In this document: positions 1 to 8,631 of the stretch, piece by piece | How positions within the stretch are numbered: the first letter of the stretch is position 1 | Layout of the letters: every line of letters begins with the position of its first letter | DNA from: a virus | DNA length: 33,771 nt | IMG/VR virus record: IMGVR_UViG_3300043470_001101 | Coordinates: 1 to 33,771 of that record | Strand: one strand, 5' to 3' | Notes under the pieces: model-generated | What the model saw: only the letters and a program-made list of their open reading frames with translations | Database searches by the model: none | Told to the model about the DNA's origin: nothing | Position numbers and translations under genes: made by a program

Positions 1-388
1 AGCAGATACTACAGTCTTTGATGACTCAAGGCCGAAGGATTTAACAAAGCTTAAAAAGAGCGAACTCCTTGCGTTTGCTCAGTCTCTTGTTTCTCAGATG
101 GAAAAGCACGAGACCACAGTTCTTCGAGAAGTAAAACCGAATGCAAGTATTGATCACCCCACGATGAAACCTGTTCGGCTAATAGCTCGATTAATCAGAA
201 ACTCAACAGCAGGAAAAGGATTGATTTACGATCCCTTCCTCGGATCAGGAACGACGCTTATCGCTGCGGAGCAACTCGGGCGCAAGTGTTACGGCATGGA
301 GATCAGCCCTCAGTATTGCGATGTGATCGTTCAGCGGTGGGAAAAGCTTACTGGGAAGACGGCAACGCTGGAGGTGAAAAATGGGTAA
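1..388 (+). CDS. ParB-domain DNA methyltransferase, C-terminal part (gene split by window ends)
   Basis: This is the 3' part of a gene that begins at 32686 and runs across the circular junction. Reading from base 2 continues the same frame without a break. The fragment holds the AdoMet-binding motif DPFLGSGTT (about residues 385-393 of the joined 436-residue protein). Because DPPY precedes this motif, the enzyme is a beta-class N4/N6 amino-methyltransferase. The stop overlaps the start of the small terminase gene by 8 bases, so the two are translationally coupled. An internal ATG at 98 is not a separate gene start. The target sequence cannot be read from the protein. Confidence 0.93.
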   Translation, partial: ADTTVFDDSRPKDLTKLKKSELLAFAQSLVSQMEKHETTVLREVKPNASIDHPTMKPVRLIARLIRNSTAGKGLIYDPFLGSGTTLIAAEQLGRKCYGMEISPQYCDVIVQRWEKLTGKTATLEVKNG

Positions 389-857
389 AGGACGGAAACC
401 CACTCCGACGAACATCTTAAAGATTCGAGGATCATGGAGAGCGAAGACACGACCGAACGAACCGACTCCAGAAGTGATGAAGGTTGAAGCACCGGAGTTC
501 CTCGGAGCTCGAGAGCGAGAGATCTTCGACAAGATGGCTGAGAAATTATTCGACCTCGGAGTTCTTACCGAGATCGACGCGGGAGCTCTCACACGATACG
601 CAACGATTCTGGTGCGATGGATGGACGCTGCCAGGCAGATGGCCGAGGGCGTCGCGACTCACATCGCCATCAAGGATGATGCAGGAAAAGTTAAAAGCTT
701 TATGCCTACACCTCCTTACATGGTTTTCAATAAGTCGAACGAACAGCTCATGAAACTTGAAAGCGAATTTGGTCTGACTCCCGCAGCGAGACCGAGACTC
801 CAGAGCAGCAACGGTGGTAAAGACGGAATCATCGATATTATGAGGGCGATCGAGTGA
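381..857 (+). CDS. terS: Terminase small subunit, P27 family
   Basis: The DNA-recognition subunit of the packaging motor, 158 residues, the usual length. The N-terminus GRKPTPTNILKIRGSWRAK is the family signature of P27-like small terminases, and the C-terminus has the typical ELKFGLTPAAR-like segment (EFGLTPAARPRLQ). The ATG at 381 overlaps the methyltransferase stop, and the TGA overlaps the GTG of the large subunit. It lies next to the large terminase and shortly after an HNH gene, the arrangement of HK97-like cos phages. Confidence 0.95.
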   Translation: MGKGRKPTPTNILKIRGSWRAKTRPNEPTPEVMKVEAPEFLGAREREIFDKMAEKLFDLGVLTEIDAGALTRYATILVRWMDAARQMAEGVATHIAIKDDAGKVKSFMPTPPYMVFNKSNEQLMKLESEFGLTPAARPRLQSSNGGKDGIIDIMRAIE

Positions 858-2428
858 CCGTGAAGCAACCACGAAAAAAGAAGCCTGTTGCAAAGGATCA
901 TCGCATCGTGCGATTTTTCGGAGAGCACTTACGTCATACGAAAGGCGAGTGGTCGGGCTCGGAGTTTGTCCTGGCTGAATGGCAGAGACAGTTCTTAAAT
1001 GAGTTATTCGGAACAGTGAGAAAAGATAATCTCAGGCAGTACCGCACCGCTTACCTCGAAGTTCCTCGGAAGAATGGAAAAAGCACACTCGCAGCAGGCA
1101 TCGCTCTTTTTCTTCTCTGTCTTGATCGTGAAGAGGGCGCAGAAATTTACAGTGCAGCGAGCGACAAAGATCAGGCCAGCATCGTATTTGATCAGGCCTG
1201 CCAGATGATCGAAGAGAACCCGAGTCTCGGGTCGCAGCTTCGCATCTACAGAAACAAAACGATTGAGCATAAAAACTCGAACTCTTTTTACAGATCGCTT
1301 TCATCGGACGCATTTACGAAACACGGGCTCAATGCTCATGGGGTCATCTTCGACGAGGTTCATGCTCAGCCGAATCGAGAGCTCTGGGATGTCTTGACCA
1401 CCAGCACCGGAGCGAGGCGACAACCGATGACACTCGCACTGACGACCGCAGGGCATGATCGCCAGAGTCTCTGCTGGGAACTACGCCAGTACGCTGAAGG
1501 GGTCAACGATAAGCTGATACATGACCCGACTTTTTATTCTCGGATTTACACATCGACGGGCGACTGGAAGTCAGAGTCGACGTGGAAAGAGGCGAACCCG
1601 AATTATGGCGTCACAGTTAAAAAAGATTACTTCGAAAAAGCAGTCGCAGAAGCATCAGCGAACCCATCGAGGGAGAATGCTTTCAGGCGTCTGCATCTGA
1701 ACCAGTGGACATCGCAGGAGACGAGATGGATCTCGCTCGAAAGGTGGGATGCCTGCTCCCGCGATTTCCCTGATCTTTCTGGGAGGATGGCGTTCGGAGG
1801 CCTTGATCTCTCAAGTACCTTGGATCTTACAGCTTTCGTGCTTCTCTTCCCTCCGATCGAACCGAACGAACCCTACTGGATCTTACCGACTTTCTTCGCA
1901 CCAGCAGACGCAGCGAGAGAGAGGGAGAGGAATAATAAACACAGGCTCGACGACTGGGAACGCCAAGGGCTCATCATCACGACGCCGGGAAGATCGCTCG
2001 ATTATAGAGCAGTGACAGCCGTGATCGAATCGATGGCGCAAAAGTACAACATTCAAGAAATCGCAGTCGACCGCTGGAATATAAATCAGATCAGTAAAGA
2101 CCTCGAGACGCTCGGAAAAAACAACGGGAGACCCGACTGGCTCGTCGGTTTCGGGCAGGGTTTTGCTGCGATGACTGCACCATCAAAAGAGCTCGAGGTG
2201 CTAGTGCTCAGCGAGAAAATTGCGCACGACGGGAACCCAGTTCTCCGGTGGATGTTTTCAAACGTGCAGGTCGAGAGAGATAATGCAGGAAATATAAAAA
2301 TGCACAAAGGGCGAGCAGTCGAAAAGATCGACGGAATTGTAGCCACGATTATGGCGCTCGGCCGAGCGCAGGTCAGCAGTCTGAGTGCCACTAACATTTA
2401 CGACACCCAGGGGATAACACTATTATGA
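854..2428 (+). CDS. terL: Terminase large subunit (HK97/Terminase_1 type)
   Basis: ATPase-nuclease of the packaging motor, 524 residues, full length. Residues 70-78 (VPRKNGKST) form the Walker A-like loop, residues 164-170 (VIFDEVH) the Walker B with catalytic Glu, and TTAG near 197-200 the coupling motif. The C-terminal RNase H-like nuclease is marked by Asp-rich segments GGLDLSSTLD, AVDRWN and DGIVA. The start is GTG at 854, overlapping the terS stop (GAGTGA). The stop overlaps the portal ATG (ATGA). Nuclease plus adjacent HNH genes suggests packaging from cos rather than headful cutting, though this is inference. Confidence 0.96.
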   Translation: MTVKQPRKKKPVAKDHRIVRFFGEHLRHTKGEWSGSEFVLAEWQRQFLNELFGTVRKDNLRQYRTAYLEVPRKNGKSTLAAGIALFLLCLDREEGAEIYSAASDKDQASIVFDQACQMIEENPSLGSQLRIYRNKTIEHKNSNSFYRSLSSDAFTKHGLNAHGVIFDEVHAQPNRELWDVLTTSTGARRQPMTLALTTAGHDRQSLCWELRQYAEGVNDKLIHDPTFYSRIYTSTGDWKSESTWKEANPNYGVTVKKDYFEKAVAEASANPSRENAFRRLHLNQWTSQETRWISLERWDACSRDFPDLSGRMAFGGLDLSSTLDLTAFVLLFPPIEPNEPYWILPTFFAPADAARERERNNKHRLDDWERQGLIITTPGRSLDYRAVTAVIESMAQKYNIQEIAVDRWNINQISKDLETLGKNNGRPDWLVGFGQGFAAMTAPSKELEVLVLSEKIAHDGNPVLRWMFSNVQVERDNAGNIKMHKGRAVEKIDGIVATIMALGRAQVSSLSATNIYDTQGITLL

Positions 2429-4035
2429 TTAACGCAATAAAAAGCTTCTTCACTCGAGCACTTTCCCTCAGTGGTGGTAACCTTCGAGACCCACGATTAA
2501 ACGAGCTTTTCGGTGGCGCATCTACAGACTCAGGCGTCAGCATTACTCCTGAGACTGCGCTCACCTATAGTGCAGTTTATCAGGCTGTTCGATGTATCTC
2601 GGAGGCGGTTTCGAGTCTACCGCTGAACCTTTATGAACGACAACCGGGAGGAGGCAAAAGCAAAGCGTCGGCTCATCCTCTTTACAGCATCCTCCACGAC
2701 TCACCAAATCCCGAGATGAGTTCGCTCCAGTGGCGCGAATGCTCAATGGCTCATCTCCTGCTCTGGGGAAATTCCTACACCGAGATCGTTCGAGACCTCG
2801 AGGGGAACTGCGTCGAGCTTTGGCCGATCGACCCCTCGATCGTTACCGCAAAGCGTACTGATTCGGGCGAACTTTACTACGATCTGAATCGAGGGAAGTC
2901 ATTCATCACCGCAGCGAATATGCTTCACATCAGCGGGCTTTCATTCGATGGCATCTCAGGCATGAGCCCGATTTCAATGGCTCGGCAGTCGCTCGGGCTT
3001 TCACTCGCGATCGAGCAGTTCGGTGCAGGTTACTTCGGCAGGGGCGCTCGCCCTGGTGGTGTCTTGACTTTCCCTGGTCAACTTTCCCCAGAGGCACGTC
3101 AGAACTTGCGAAGATCATTCGAGGAGCTGCACGCAGGAGGGGCGAACTCTCATCGAGTCGCTCTGCTCGAAGCTGGCCTGAAATGGGAAGCGATTGGCGT
3201 GCCACCCGATGATTCACAGTTCCTTCAGTCCAGGGAATTCCAAGTGGTCGAAGTGGCTCGCTGGTTTAACATCCCACCGCATAAACTGCGCGATCTTAAT
3301 AAACCGAGCTACAACTCGCTCGAGATGATGAACATCGAATTTCTCACGGACACGCTTCGCCCGTGGCTCGTCAGATGGGAGCAGTCGTTAAACAGGAAGA
3401 TCATCCGACCGAAAGATCGAGGAAACTATTTCTGTGAGCATAATGTCGAAGGAGTTCTCAGGGGCGACATTGCCTCGAGATATCAAGCTTACTCAGTCGC
3501 TCGAAACTGGGGCTGGCTCAGCGTGAACGAAATCAGAGAGAAAGAAAACATGAACGGCGTCGGGCCCGAGGGCGATGTTTATATGCAGCCCTTAAATATG
3601 CAGGCACTTGGCACAGCTCCGACCGCAGCTCCTGCGACTGCCCCCAGTCTGGTGGCAGCGCCAGCACCCGAACCAGTTCCGACCACCCCGACCCGATCCG
3701 ATGAGTCGATTCTTCTGCGTCTCCTTGACGATGCAGGCGAAAGACTTCAGAGCATCGAATGCAACGCAGTAAAACGCTTTGCGAATAAGCCGGGAGAATT
3801 TCTTGCAAAGATCGATCATTTCTGCGGTGAGCATCGCAGTCGAGTCGTGTCTGCTTACTTTCCAGTTCTTGAGGCGTTCGGACTCGAGGCCGATATCGAG
3901 AAGCACGTCCAGCGTCATCTCGATCAGTTCAGATCTGTCTGGCTGGATTTCTCAGGATCAGTGACCGCAGCGAAACTTGCTGACGCAGTTTCCGAAAAAA
4001 TCACCACCATAAAGGGAGTCAATCATGATAACTAA
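2425..4035 (+). CDS. Portal protein, HK97 family
   Basis: Forms the dodecameric ring at the capsid vertex through which DNA enters. The core (about residues 25-385) shows HK97 portal features: AVYQAVRCISEAVSSLPLNLYER near the start, PLYSILHDSPNPEMS, MAHLLLWGNSYTEIVRD, and GWLSVNEIREKENM at the end of the core. Residues about 395-425 form an Ala/Pro/Thr-rich linker followed by a roughly 110-residue C-terminal extension (SDESILLRLLDDAGERLQ...) of unknown role; such extensions vary among phages. It overlaps terL by 4 bases and the protease gene by 11 bases. Confidence 0.95.
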   Translation: MINAIKSFFTRALSLSGGNLRDPRLNELFGGASTDSGVSITPETALTYSAVYQAVRCISEAVSSLPLNLYERQPGGGKSKASAHPLYSILHDSPNPEMSSLQWRECSMAHLLLWGNSYTEIVRDLEGNCVELWPIDPSIVTAKRTDSGELYYDLNRGKSFITAANMLHISGLSFDGISGMSPISMARQSLGLSLAIEQFGAGYFGRGARPGGVLTFPGQLSPEARQNLRRSFEELHAGGANSHRVALLEAGLKWEAIGVPPDDSQFLQSREFQVVEVARWFNIPPHKLRDLNKPSYNSLEMMNIEFLTDTLRPWLVRWEQSLNRKIIRPKDRGNYFCEHNVEGVLRGDIASRYQAYSVARNWGWLSVNEIREKENMNGVGPEGDVYMQPLNMQALGTAPTAAPATAPSLVAAPAPEPVPTTPTRSDESILLRLLDDAGERLQSIECNAVKRFANKPGEFLAKIDHFCGEHRSRVVSAYFPVLEAFGLEADIEKHVQRHLDQFRSVWLDFSGSVTAAKLADAVSEKITTIKGVNHDN

Positions 4036-4585
4036 TAACATCGAAAGACGATTTAGCGCCGAGCTCCGAGTCGACACCGCTGCTCAAAAGATCGTAGGCT
4101 ATGCGGCGAAATACGACTTATCCTCGGAGGATCTCGGAGGCTTTCGAGAGTTCGTTCGCCCAGGAGCTTTTCAGCGATCTCTCGACTCTGCTCCAGATGT
4201 GAGAGCACTCATCGATCACAACCCCAGTCTCATCCTCGGGCGAACCGTCTCGGGAACGCTGAGACTCGAGAGCGATGCGATCGGGCTTAAAGTCACGATC
4301 GACCCTCCCGATACCCAGTATGCTGCTGACCTCATGGCAGTCATGGCGAGAGGCGATGTCTCTCAGATGAGCTTTGCATTCACCACCAGCGAAGACGCTT
4401 GGGATCTCGTCGACGGGCAGAGAGTGCGATCCCTCCTCGCCGTGGAGCTCCACGATGTCTCGGTCGTCACTTATCCCGCTTATCCCGACACGACCGTCGC
4501 AGTGAGGTCGCTCTCGATCTACACCCGAGACGCTCTCGCCAGTGCTAGACGATTTAGAGAGCTCAGACTTCGCAGGCAGCAGTAA
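4025..4585 (+). CDS. Prohead maturation protease, HK97 gp4-like (Peptidase S78/U35)
   Basis: Serine protease that trims the capsid scaffold domain during maturation; 186 residues. The probable catalytic residues are His65 (LIDHNPSLILGRT) and Ser116 (QMSFAF), with an acidic third member in the ELHDVSVVTYPAYPDT block. The N-terminal GYAAKYDLSSEDLGGFREFVRPGAF segment is typical of the family. The start codon sits inside the end of the portal gene. The gene is followed by a strong terminator, closing the packaging transcript before the capsid gene. Confidence 0.95.
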   Translation: MITNNIERRFSAELRVDTAAQKIVGYAAKYDLSSEDLGGFREFVRPGAFQRSLDSAPDVRALIDHNPSLILGRTVSGTLRLESDAIGLKVTIDPPDTQYAADLMAVMARGDVSQMSFAFTTSEDAWDLVDGQRVRSLLAVELHDVSVVTYPAYPDTTVAVRSLSIYTRDALASARRFRELRLRRQQ

Positions 4586-4617
4586 GAAAAACGTATCACT
4601 TTTTCTGACATTTCCGA

Positions 4618-4646
4618 GGGTGGGGGAAATCCCCCACCCTTTTTTT
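4618..4646 (+). terminator. Intrinsic terminator after the prohead protease
   Basis: A perfect 9-bp GC-rich stem (GGGTGGGGG / CCCCCACCC) with an AAAT loop is followed directly by seven T. It lies 33 bases after the protease stop and should end or attenuate transcription from the terminase-portal-protease genes. Confidence 0.93.
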
Positions 4647-4657
4647 GGGTGCGAGTG

Positions 4658-4685
4658 TTGACGATTCGCAGATCCGTGGTTTAAT
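4658..4685 (+). promoter_or_regulatory. Candidate sigma70-type promoter upstream of the capsid gene
   Basis: TTGACG (4658-4663), 16-base spacer, TTTAAT (4680-4685). It lies just after the terminator at 4618-4646 and before a second one at 4713-4750. Transcription would begin near 4692 and give a high-level capsid transcript if it passes the second hairpin. Assignment is from consensus match only. Confidence 0.6.
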
Positions 4686-4712
4686 CATTTCATCGAATCT
4701 AGTGCAGTCTTT

Positions 4713-4750
4713 ACGCACAGATCCCGAACTAGGGGTTTGTGCGTTTTTTT
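4713..4750 (+). terminator. Second intrinsic terminator/attenuator before the capsid gene
   Basis: A 13-bp uninterrupted stem (4713-4725 with 4732-4744, two G-T pairs) with a 6-base loop; the final stem T begins a run of seven T to 4750. It lies about 60 bases before the capsid ATG and about 20 bases after the predicted start site of the promoter at 4658, so it could terminate a short RNA or control capsid expression. Confidence 0.85.
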
Positions 4751-4809
4751 ATGTTCCTCACCGGAGCAGATGCACTGCCCTAATACGCAAAATATTAGGA
4801 AGAAATTCA

Positions 4810-6174
4810 ATGAACGAAATTGAAACCTTGCGTGCAGAACGCACCGCAAAGCTTGCTGAAGCCCGAGCGATTCACGCCCGCGGCACTACCGAAAAACGAG
4901 AGCTGACTCCCGAAGAGCAAACCGCTTTCGATAACCTTGTCGCCCAGGTCGATGACCACGAAGTTCGAATCAGCGAAATGGAATCCATGATGGTTCCCGC
5001 TGAAGCAGCACCAGAAGAAGCAGCTTCCGCTCGCAGCGAAAAGCTTTCCGCGCTCGAAGCCTCTTCCAAAAAGCCCGCAGCACGAAGGTCTTCCCCGATC
5101 GAAGCTCCTGCGTATGTGCGAGACTATGGCGATCGTCAAAGCACCGCTGACCGAGCTTTGGCTCTCCGAGGCTGGCTCGGATTTCACAGCGTGAACGGCA
5201 TCACTAATGAGCATCGTGCAGCAGCTCAGCGCTCAGGGCTCGAACTCGGCAACAACAGATTAAGCTTTAAGCTTAACTCTAAAGCTCCGAGATCAGCTTC
5301 CGAAGCTCGCGCTCAGTCCGTTGGCACTACTACCGCAGGTGGTTTTACTGTGCCACAAGGTTTTTTAAACCAGCTTGAAGCTTCCCTTTTGGCCTTCGGT
5401 GGCATGAGAGAAGTGGCGACTGTTTTACGAACCGCTGAAGGAAATGACCTTCCGATTCCGACTGTCAGCGATCACAGCAACGTGGGTGCGATCCTTGCGG
5501 AAAACACTCAGGTCGCTGAGCAGGACATGACCTTCGGTCAGATCACTCTGAAAGCTTACAAGTATTCATCGAAACTCATTAGGGTTTCTGCTGAACTCTT
5601 GCAAGATTCTGCGATCGATCTAGAGTCGTTCATCGGTGGCGCTTTGGGTGAGAGGATCGCCCGCATCTTGAACACTCATTTCACCACTGGCGATAATTCT
5701 AGCAAGCCCCAAGGGATTTCTGCTTCGGGTGCTGGCATCACTGCTGCATCTGCAACAGCGATCACCTATGGTGAGCTCGTCGAATTGCAGCACTCTGTTG
5801 ATCCTGCATATCGTGCGAACGCTCGATTCATGATGCACGACAGCACTTTCAAAGCGATCAGGAAACTGCTCGACTCTCAGAATCGTCCGATTTTCCAACC
5901 GGACATTTCCGCGTCTTCTCCTGGTACTCTGCTCGGTTCGCCAGTCGTGATTAATCAAGATTGCGCAACGATCGCAGCGAGTGCAAAGGCAGTTTACTTC
6001 GGAGATTTCTCGAAGTATATCATCCGAGATGTTCAGGACTTCACACTCTTGCGCCTCGAAGAAAGATATGCTGATTTCCATCAGGTCGGTTTCGTGGGCT
6101 TCAGTCGTCATGACGGAAGAATCCTCGACGCTGGCACTGATCCGATTAAGCACTTGGTACTAGCAGCAGCCTAA
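4810..6174 (+). CDS. Major capsid protein, HK97 fold
   Basis: Forms the icosahedral shell. The chosen start is ATG 4810 with TAGGAAG upstream; the frame is open further upstream but that part covers the terminator hairpin. The product is 454 residues. Residues 1-60 are a charged helical scaffold-like (delta) domain, residues 60-110 are Ala/Ser-rich, and the mature shell domain begins near SVGTTTAGGFTVPQG (about 170-184), close to the likely protease cut. The P-loop, spine-helix and A-domain segments (ILAENTQVAEQDMTFGQITL, FTTGDNSSKPQGI, GSPVVINQD) are typical of the family. Confidence 0.95.
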   Translation: MNEIETLRAERTAKLAEARAIHARGTTEKRELTPEEQTAFDNLVAQVDDHEVRISEMESMMVPAEAAPEEAASARSEKLSALEASSKKPAARRSSPIEAPAYVRDYGDRQSTADRALALRGWLGFHSVNGITNEHRAAAQRSGLELGNNRLSFKLNSKAPRSASEARAQSVGTTTAGGFTVPQGFLNQLEASLLAFGGMREVATVLRTAEGNDLPIPTVSDHSNVGAILAENTQVAEQDMTFGQITLKAYKYSSKLIRVSAELLQDSAIDLESFIGGALGERIARILNTHFTTGDNSSKPQGISASGAGITAASATAITYGELVELQHSVDPAYRANARFMMHDSTFKAIRKLLDSQNRPIFQPDISASSPGTLLGSPVVINQDCATIAASAKAVYFGDFSKYIIRDVQDFTLLRLEERYADFHQVGFVGFSRHDGRILDAGTDPIKHLVLAAA

Positions 6175-6380
6175 TGAAAATTAAATTTCATACTTCAGTA
6201 GCGGGTCTGTCGTTCACTTATGATGCGAATCTAGTGTACGACCTCCCGCTCGATGAAGCGGCAAACTGCATCCGACTCGGATGGGCGAGCGCTGAAGAAG
6301 CGCTCGTTCCTCCGGTCTCGGAAACCCGAGAAAACAAATCTGAGAAAGCAACCTCCAGAAAAATAAAAGAGAAACGCTAA
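6174..6380 (+). CDS. Small capsid-adjacent phage protein
   Basis: A 68-residue protein between the capsid and connector genes, coupled to both by TAATG overlaps. The core (FTYDANLVYDLPLDEAANCIRLGWA) resembles a short protein often found here in HK97-type phages, with pattern F-x-Y ... V-x-DLP-x-xEA-x-x-LI-x-x-G-x-A. Its role is not established; a minor head or decoration role is a guess. The C-terminus is Lys/Arg/Glu-rich and probably disordered. Confidence 0.75.
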   Translation: MKIKFHTSVAGLSFTYDANLVYDLPLDEAANCIRLGWASAEEALVPPVSETRENKSEKATSRKIKEKR

Positions 6381-6949
6381 TGCTCACAGTCGTCACTCCT
6401 CCAGCGACGGAACCGATCACTTTGGCAGAAATGAAACTGCACAGCCGCATCGACAACTCGGATGATGACGCTCTGATCAATACGCTGATCACCGCAGCTC
6501 GTCAGCAGATCGAGCAGATGGCGAGCCATAAAATGGTAACGCAAACCCTTGCGCTTTCGATTGACGATTTCCCTGACAGCGGCATCCTCTATCTCGAAGG
6601 CCCAGTTCAGTCAGTGACCTCGATCCAATATTACGATCTCGATGGCGAACTTCAAACGTGGGATGACGAACTCTATCAGGTCGACACGACCTCGAACCCA
6701 GGGCGAGTTATGCCTGCATACGATGAATCGTGGCCCGATTACTTAGACGATTACAACTCGATCGTAGTGACTTACGTCGCAGGGTGCGGCAATGCAAACC
6801 AAGTGCCAGCGATTTTAAAGCAGGCTTTAAAAATGCTCGTGGCGCACTGGTATAACCAGCGCGAGACAACGTCCGAAGTTCAAAGCTATGAAGTGCCCTA
6901 CGCGGTGGACAATATAGTCAAAATGTTCTCTCGAGGAATCGTGAACTAA
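6380..6949 (+). CDS. Head-tail connector protein (gp6-like)
   Basis: Adaptor ring bound beneath the portal; 189 residues. The N-terminal pattern TPPATEPITLAEMKLHSRID...DALINTLITAARQQIEQ is characteristic of the phage gp6/phiE125 gp8-like connector family, and the C-terminal helix LKQALKMLVAHWYNQRET is equally typical. It starts at the TAATG overlap with the preceding gene and ends at a TAATG overlap with the head closure gene. Confidence 0.93.
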   Translation: MLTVVTPPATEPITLAEMKLHSRIDNSDDDALINTLITAARQQIEQMASHKMVTQTLALSIDDFPDSGILYLEGPVQSVTSIQYYDLDGELQTWDDELYQVDTTSNPGRVMPAYDESWPDYLDDYNSIVVTYVAGCGNANQVPAILKQALKMLVAHWYNQRETTSEVQSYEVPYAVDNIVKMFSRGIVN

Positions 6950-7275
6950 TGCTCAAAGCTGGCGAACTCACCCAGAGAATTAATCTTCAGCGTGATGATA
7001 GCACGACTGTCGACGACTACGGGCAGGTGACTCGGAGCTGGTCGACTTATCACACGACCTGGGCGAGTGTCCGACCTCTCTCAGGCAGAGAGCAAGAGCA
7101 GGGCATGGCGAGGCAGGCGACGATCTCGCACCGAGTTCGAATTAGGTTTAAAGGTGGCGTTCAGCATGGAGATCGCATCTCGATGGGAAACCGCATTCTC
7201 GAAATCGTAAGCATACGAAACATTGATGAGAGTTCTTTTGAGCTCGAGATTGATGCAGTAGAAAGGGTCGCATAA
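6949..7275 (+). CDS. Head closure (head-tail adaptor) protein, SPP1 gp16-like
   Basis: A 108-residue protein of the family that seals the connector after packaging. Diagnostic segments are the N-terminal GELTQRINLQR, then YGQVTRSWSTYHTTWASVRPLSGRE, and a C-terminal RIRFKGGVQHGDRI..NRILEIVSI, all typical of the phage head-tail joining family. Position directly after the gp6-like connector supports the call. It overlaps both neighbours by one base. Confidence 0.93.
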   Translation: MLKAGELTQRINLQRDDSTTVDDYGQVTRSWSTYHTTWASVRPLSGREQEQGMARQATISHRVRIRFKGGVQHGDRISMGNRILEIVSIRNIDESSFELEIDAVERVA

Positions 7276-7805
7276 TGCCCAGAGCAGAAATCAGAATAGA
7301 TGCTTCCGCTCTTAAAGGACTGCTTACAGTTATGGAGCACATCGATAATAAAGTGAAAAGAGCAGGCCTCAAGAAAGCCCTTAAAGATGCAGGGGCTCTA
7401 GTGATTAACGACGCTAAGTCTATCGTAAAAAGAAAGCATTCGATCCTTTACGACTCTCTCGGCTCAAAAGAAAAAGTGGTTCTGAGGAAAGGAAATCAGT
7501 TCGCTTTTTCAGTCATCGGTGCGACTAGAAGAGCAGGGCAGAAAATCGGAGGCGTCGAAAAAATTCCTACGAAGTATGCGCATCTGGTGGAGTACGGAAC
7601 AGCACCACATCCGATCGGAAAGAATGACGTCACCAGTGAGGTTTTGTTAAAGAGAAAGAATGTTTCCCGGAAAGCGCAAGGCTCACTTCATCCCGGTTCG
7701 CGCCCGTTTCCGTTTCTGCGAAGAGCATGGGAGGGAAATAAAGCTAAGGCCCTCGACGTGATTGCAAAGGTATTAAAAGACACGATCGATGAGGGATCAT
7801 TATGA
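7275..7805 (+). CDS. HK97 gp10-like tail completion protein
   Basis: A 176-residue protein resembling HK97 gp10. Shown by an N-terminal segment with ALKGLLTVMEHIDNKVKRAGLKKAL, central KYAHLVEYGTAPHPI and C-terminal GSRPFPFLRRAWEGNKAKAL; the pattern 'YA..VE.GT' followed by 'P.PFLRPA' is the family hallmark. It acts at the head-tail interface or in tail completion. Start coupled to the head closure gene (TAATG); stop overlaps the next ATG (ATTATGA). Confidence 0.92.
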   Translation: MPRAEIRIDASALKGLLTVMEHIDNKVKRAGLKKALKDAGALVINDAKSIVKRKHSILYDSLGSKEKVVLRKGNQFAFSVIGATRRAGQKIGGVEKIPTKYAHLVEYGTAPHPIGKNDVTSEVLLKRKNVSRKAQGSLHPGSRPFPFLRRAWEGNKAKALDVIAKVLKDTIDEGSL

Positions 7806-8209
7806 GTGCTAGCAAAGCCCTTCGCGCCCGACTGATCGACGACGCTACCATGTTTGGTCTTGTGGGAAATCGCATTTATCCTGGGCGAGCGCCCCAGAAG
7901 CCTACGATGCCTTACATCGTTTATCACAGAATCAGCACCCTGCGCTCGGCAACGCTCGACACGGGCAACACTAAAGTTCCTGAAGTGCGAATGCAGGTCG
8001 ATGTAATCGCAACAACTCAATCGGAAGTCGAAACCATCTTGAACCAGATGAGACTGGTTATGGACAACTTTCGCGGCACCTCTTCCGGGGTGACCGTTCT
8101 CGGCGTCAGTGTGGATGATGAGCAGGATCAACCCGAGTTTTATGAAGGCTCGGACACCGTGTTTTATCATTCGAGTTTGGATTTTTCCATCATCTATAGG
8201 GAGTCATAA
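7802..8209 (+). CDS. Tail terminator / tail completion protein (DUF3168-like)
   Basis: A 135-residue protein with the family pattern LRARLIDDATMFGLVGNRIYPGRAPQKPTMPYIVYHRIS, then a central VRMQVDVIATTQSEVETILNQMR. These proteins cap the tail tube and join it to the head (gp17/gpU-like role). Its place between gp10-like and tail tube genes fits. It overlaps the previous gene by 4 bases. Confidence 0.88.
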   Translation: MSASKALRARLIDDATMFGLVGNRIYPGRAPQKPTMPYIVYHRISTLRSATLDTGNTKVPEVRMQVDVIATTQSEVETILNQMRLVMDNFRGTSSGVTVLGVSVDDEQDQPEFYEGSDTVFYHSSLDFSIIYRES

Positions 8210-8211
8210 TT

Positions 8212-8619
8212 ATGGCAGCAGTAATCACGCAAGGAACAGCGATCACCATCGGAGGCGCAACACTTACGGGCGTCACCGACATCACACCACCCAGCGCCAC
8301 ACGTGGCACTGTCGATGTGACTAATCTTCTCAGCCCAGATAAAACCAAGGAATACGCCGGAGGCCTTATCGATGGTGGCGAGATGTCAGCGACTGCGATC
8401 GTCGGCGTCGGCAATGGGGCACTTAGCACTATCAGCGCTTTTATAGAGGATTACGGCGCGCCGAAAGCCTGCTCAATCACTCTAGCTGACAGCTCCAGTG
8501 TAACCTTCGACGGCATTGTAACAAAGTTTCAGGTCGACGGAATTGCGACCGGAGACAACACAGTCAAAGCGACTGTGGGCGTTAAACCAGTAGGCAAAAT
8601 CACCTACGCTTTTGATTAA
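8212..8619 (+). CDS. Major tail (tube) protein
   Basis: A 135-residue tail tube subunit. The sequence is a beta-rich fold with TQGTAITIGGATLTGVTDITPPSATRGTVDVTNL and EMSATAIVG, common to small lambda/HK97-type tube proteins. A stop two codons before the ATG separates it from the terminator gene. Its TAA is also in frame with the following chaperone gene, whose own start is unusual (see 8632). Confidence 0.9.
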   Translation: MAAVITQGTAITIGGATLTGVTDITPPSATRGTVDVTNLLSPDKTKEYAGGLIDGGEMSATAIVGVGNGALSTISAFIEDYGAPKACSITLADSSSVTFDGIVTKFQVDGIATGDNTVKATVGVKPVGKITYAFD

Positions 8620-8631
8620 GGAGTTCTAGTT

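Noticed and set aside
98-388. A free-standing 96-residue methyltransferase-like gene at the window start
   Set aside because: The frame is open from base 2 and is the continuation of the gene beginning at 32686 across the circular junction.
4645-4809. A longer capsid protein N-terminus starting at the GTG near 4645
   Set aside because: This stretch contains the promoter and terminator hairpin, and ATG 4810 has a ribosome site and begins the typical scaffold helix.
5620-6153. A 177-residue minus-strand reading frame opposite the capsid gene
   Set aside because: It is antisense to conserved capsid coding sequence, with no ribosome site or recognisable protein.
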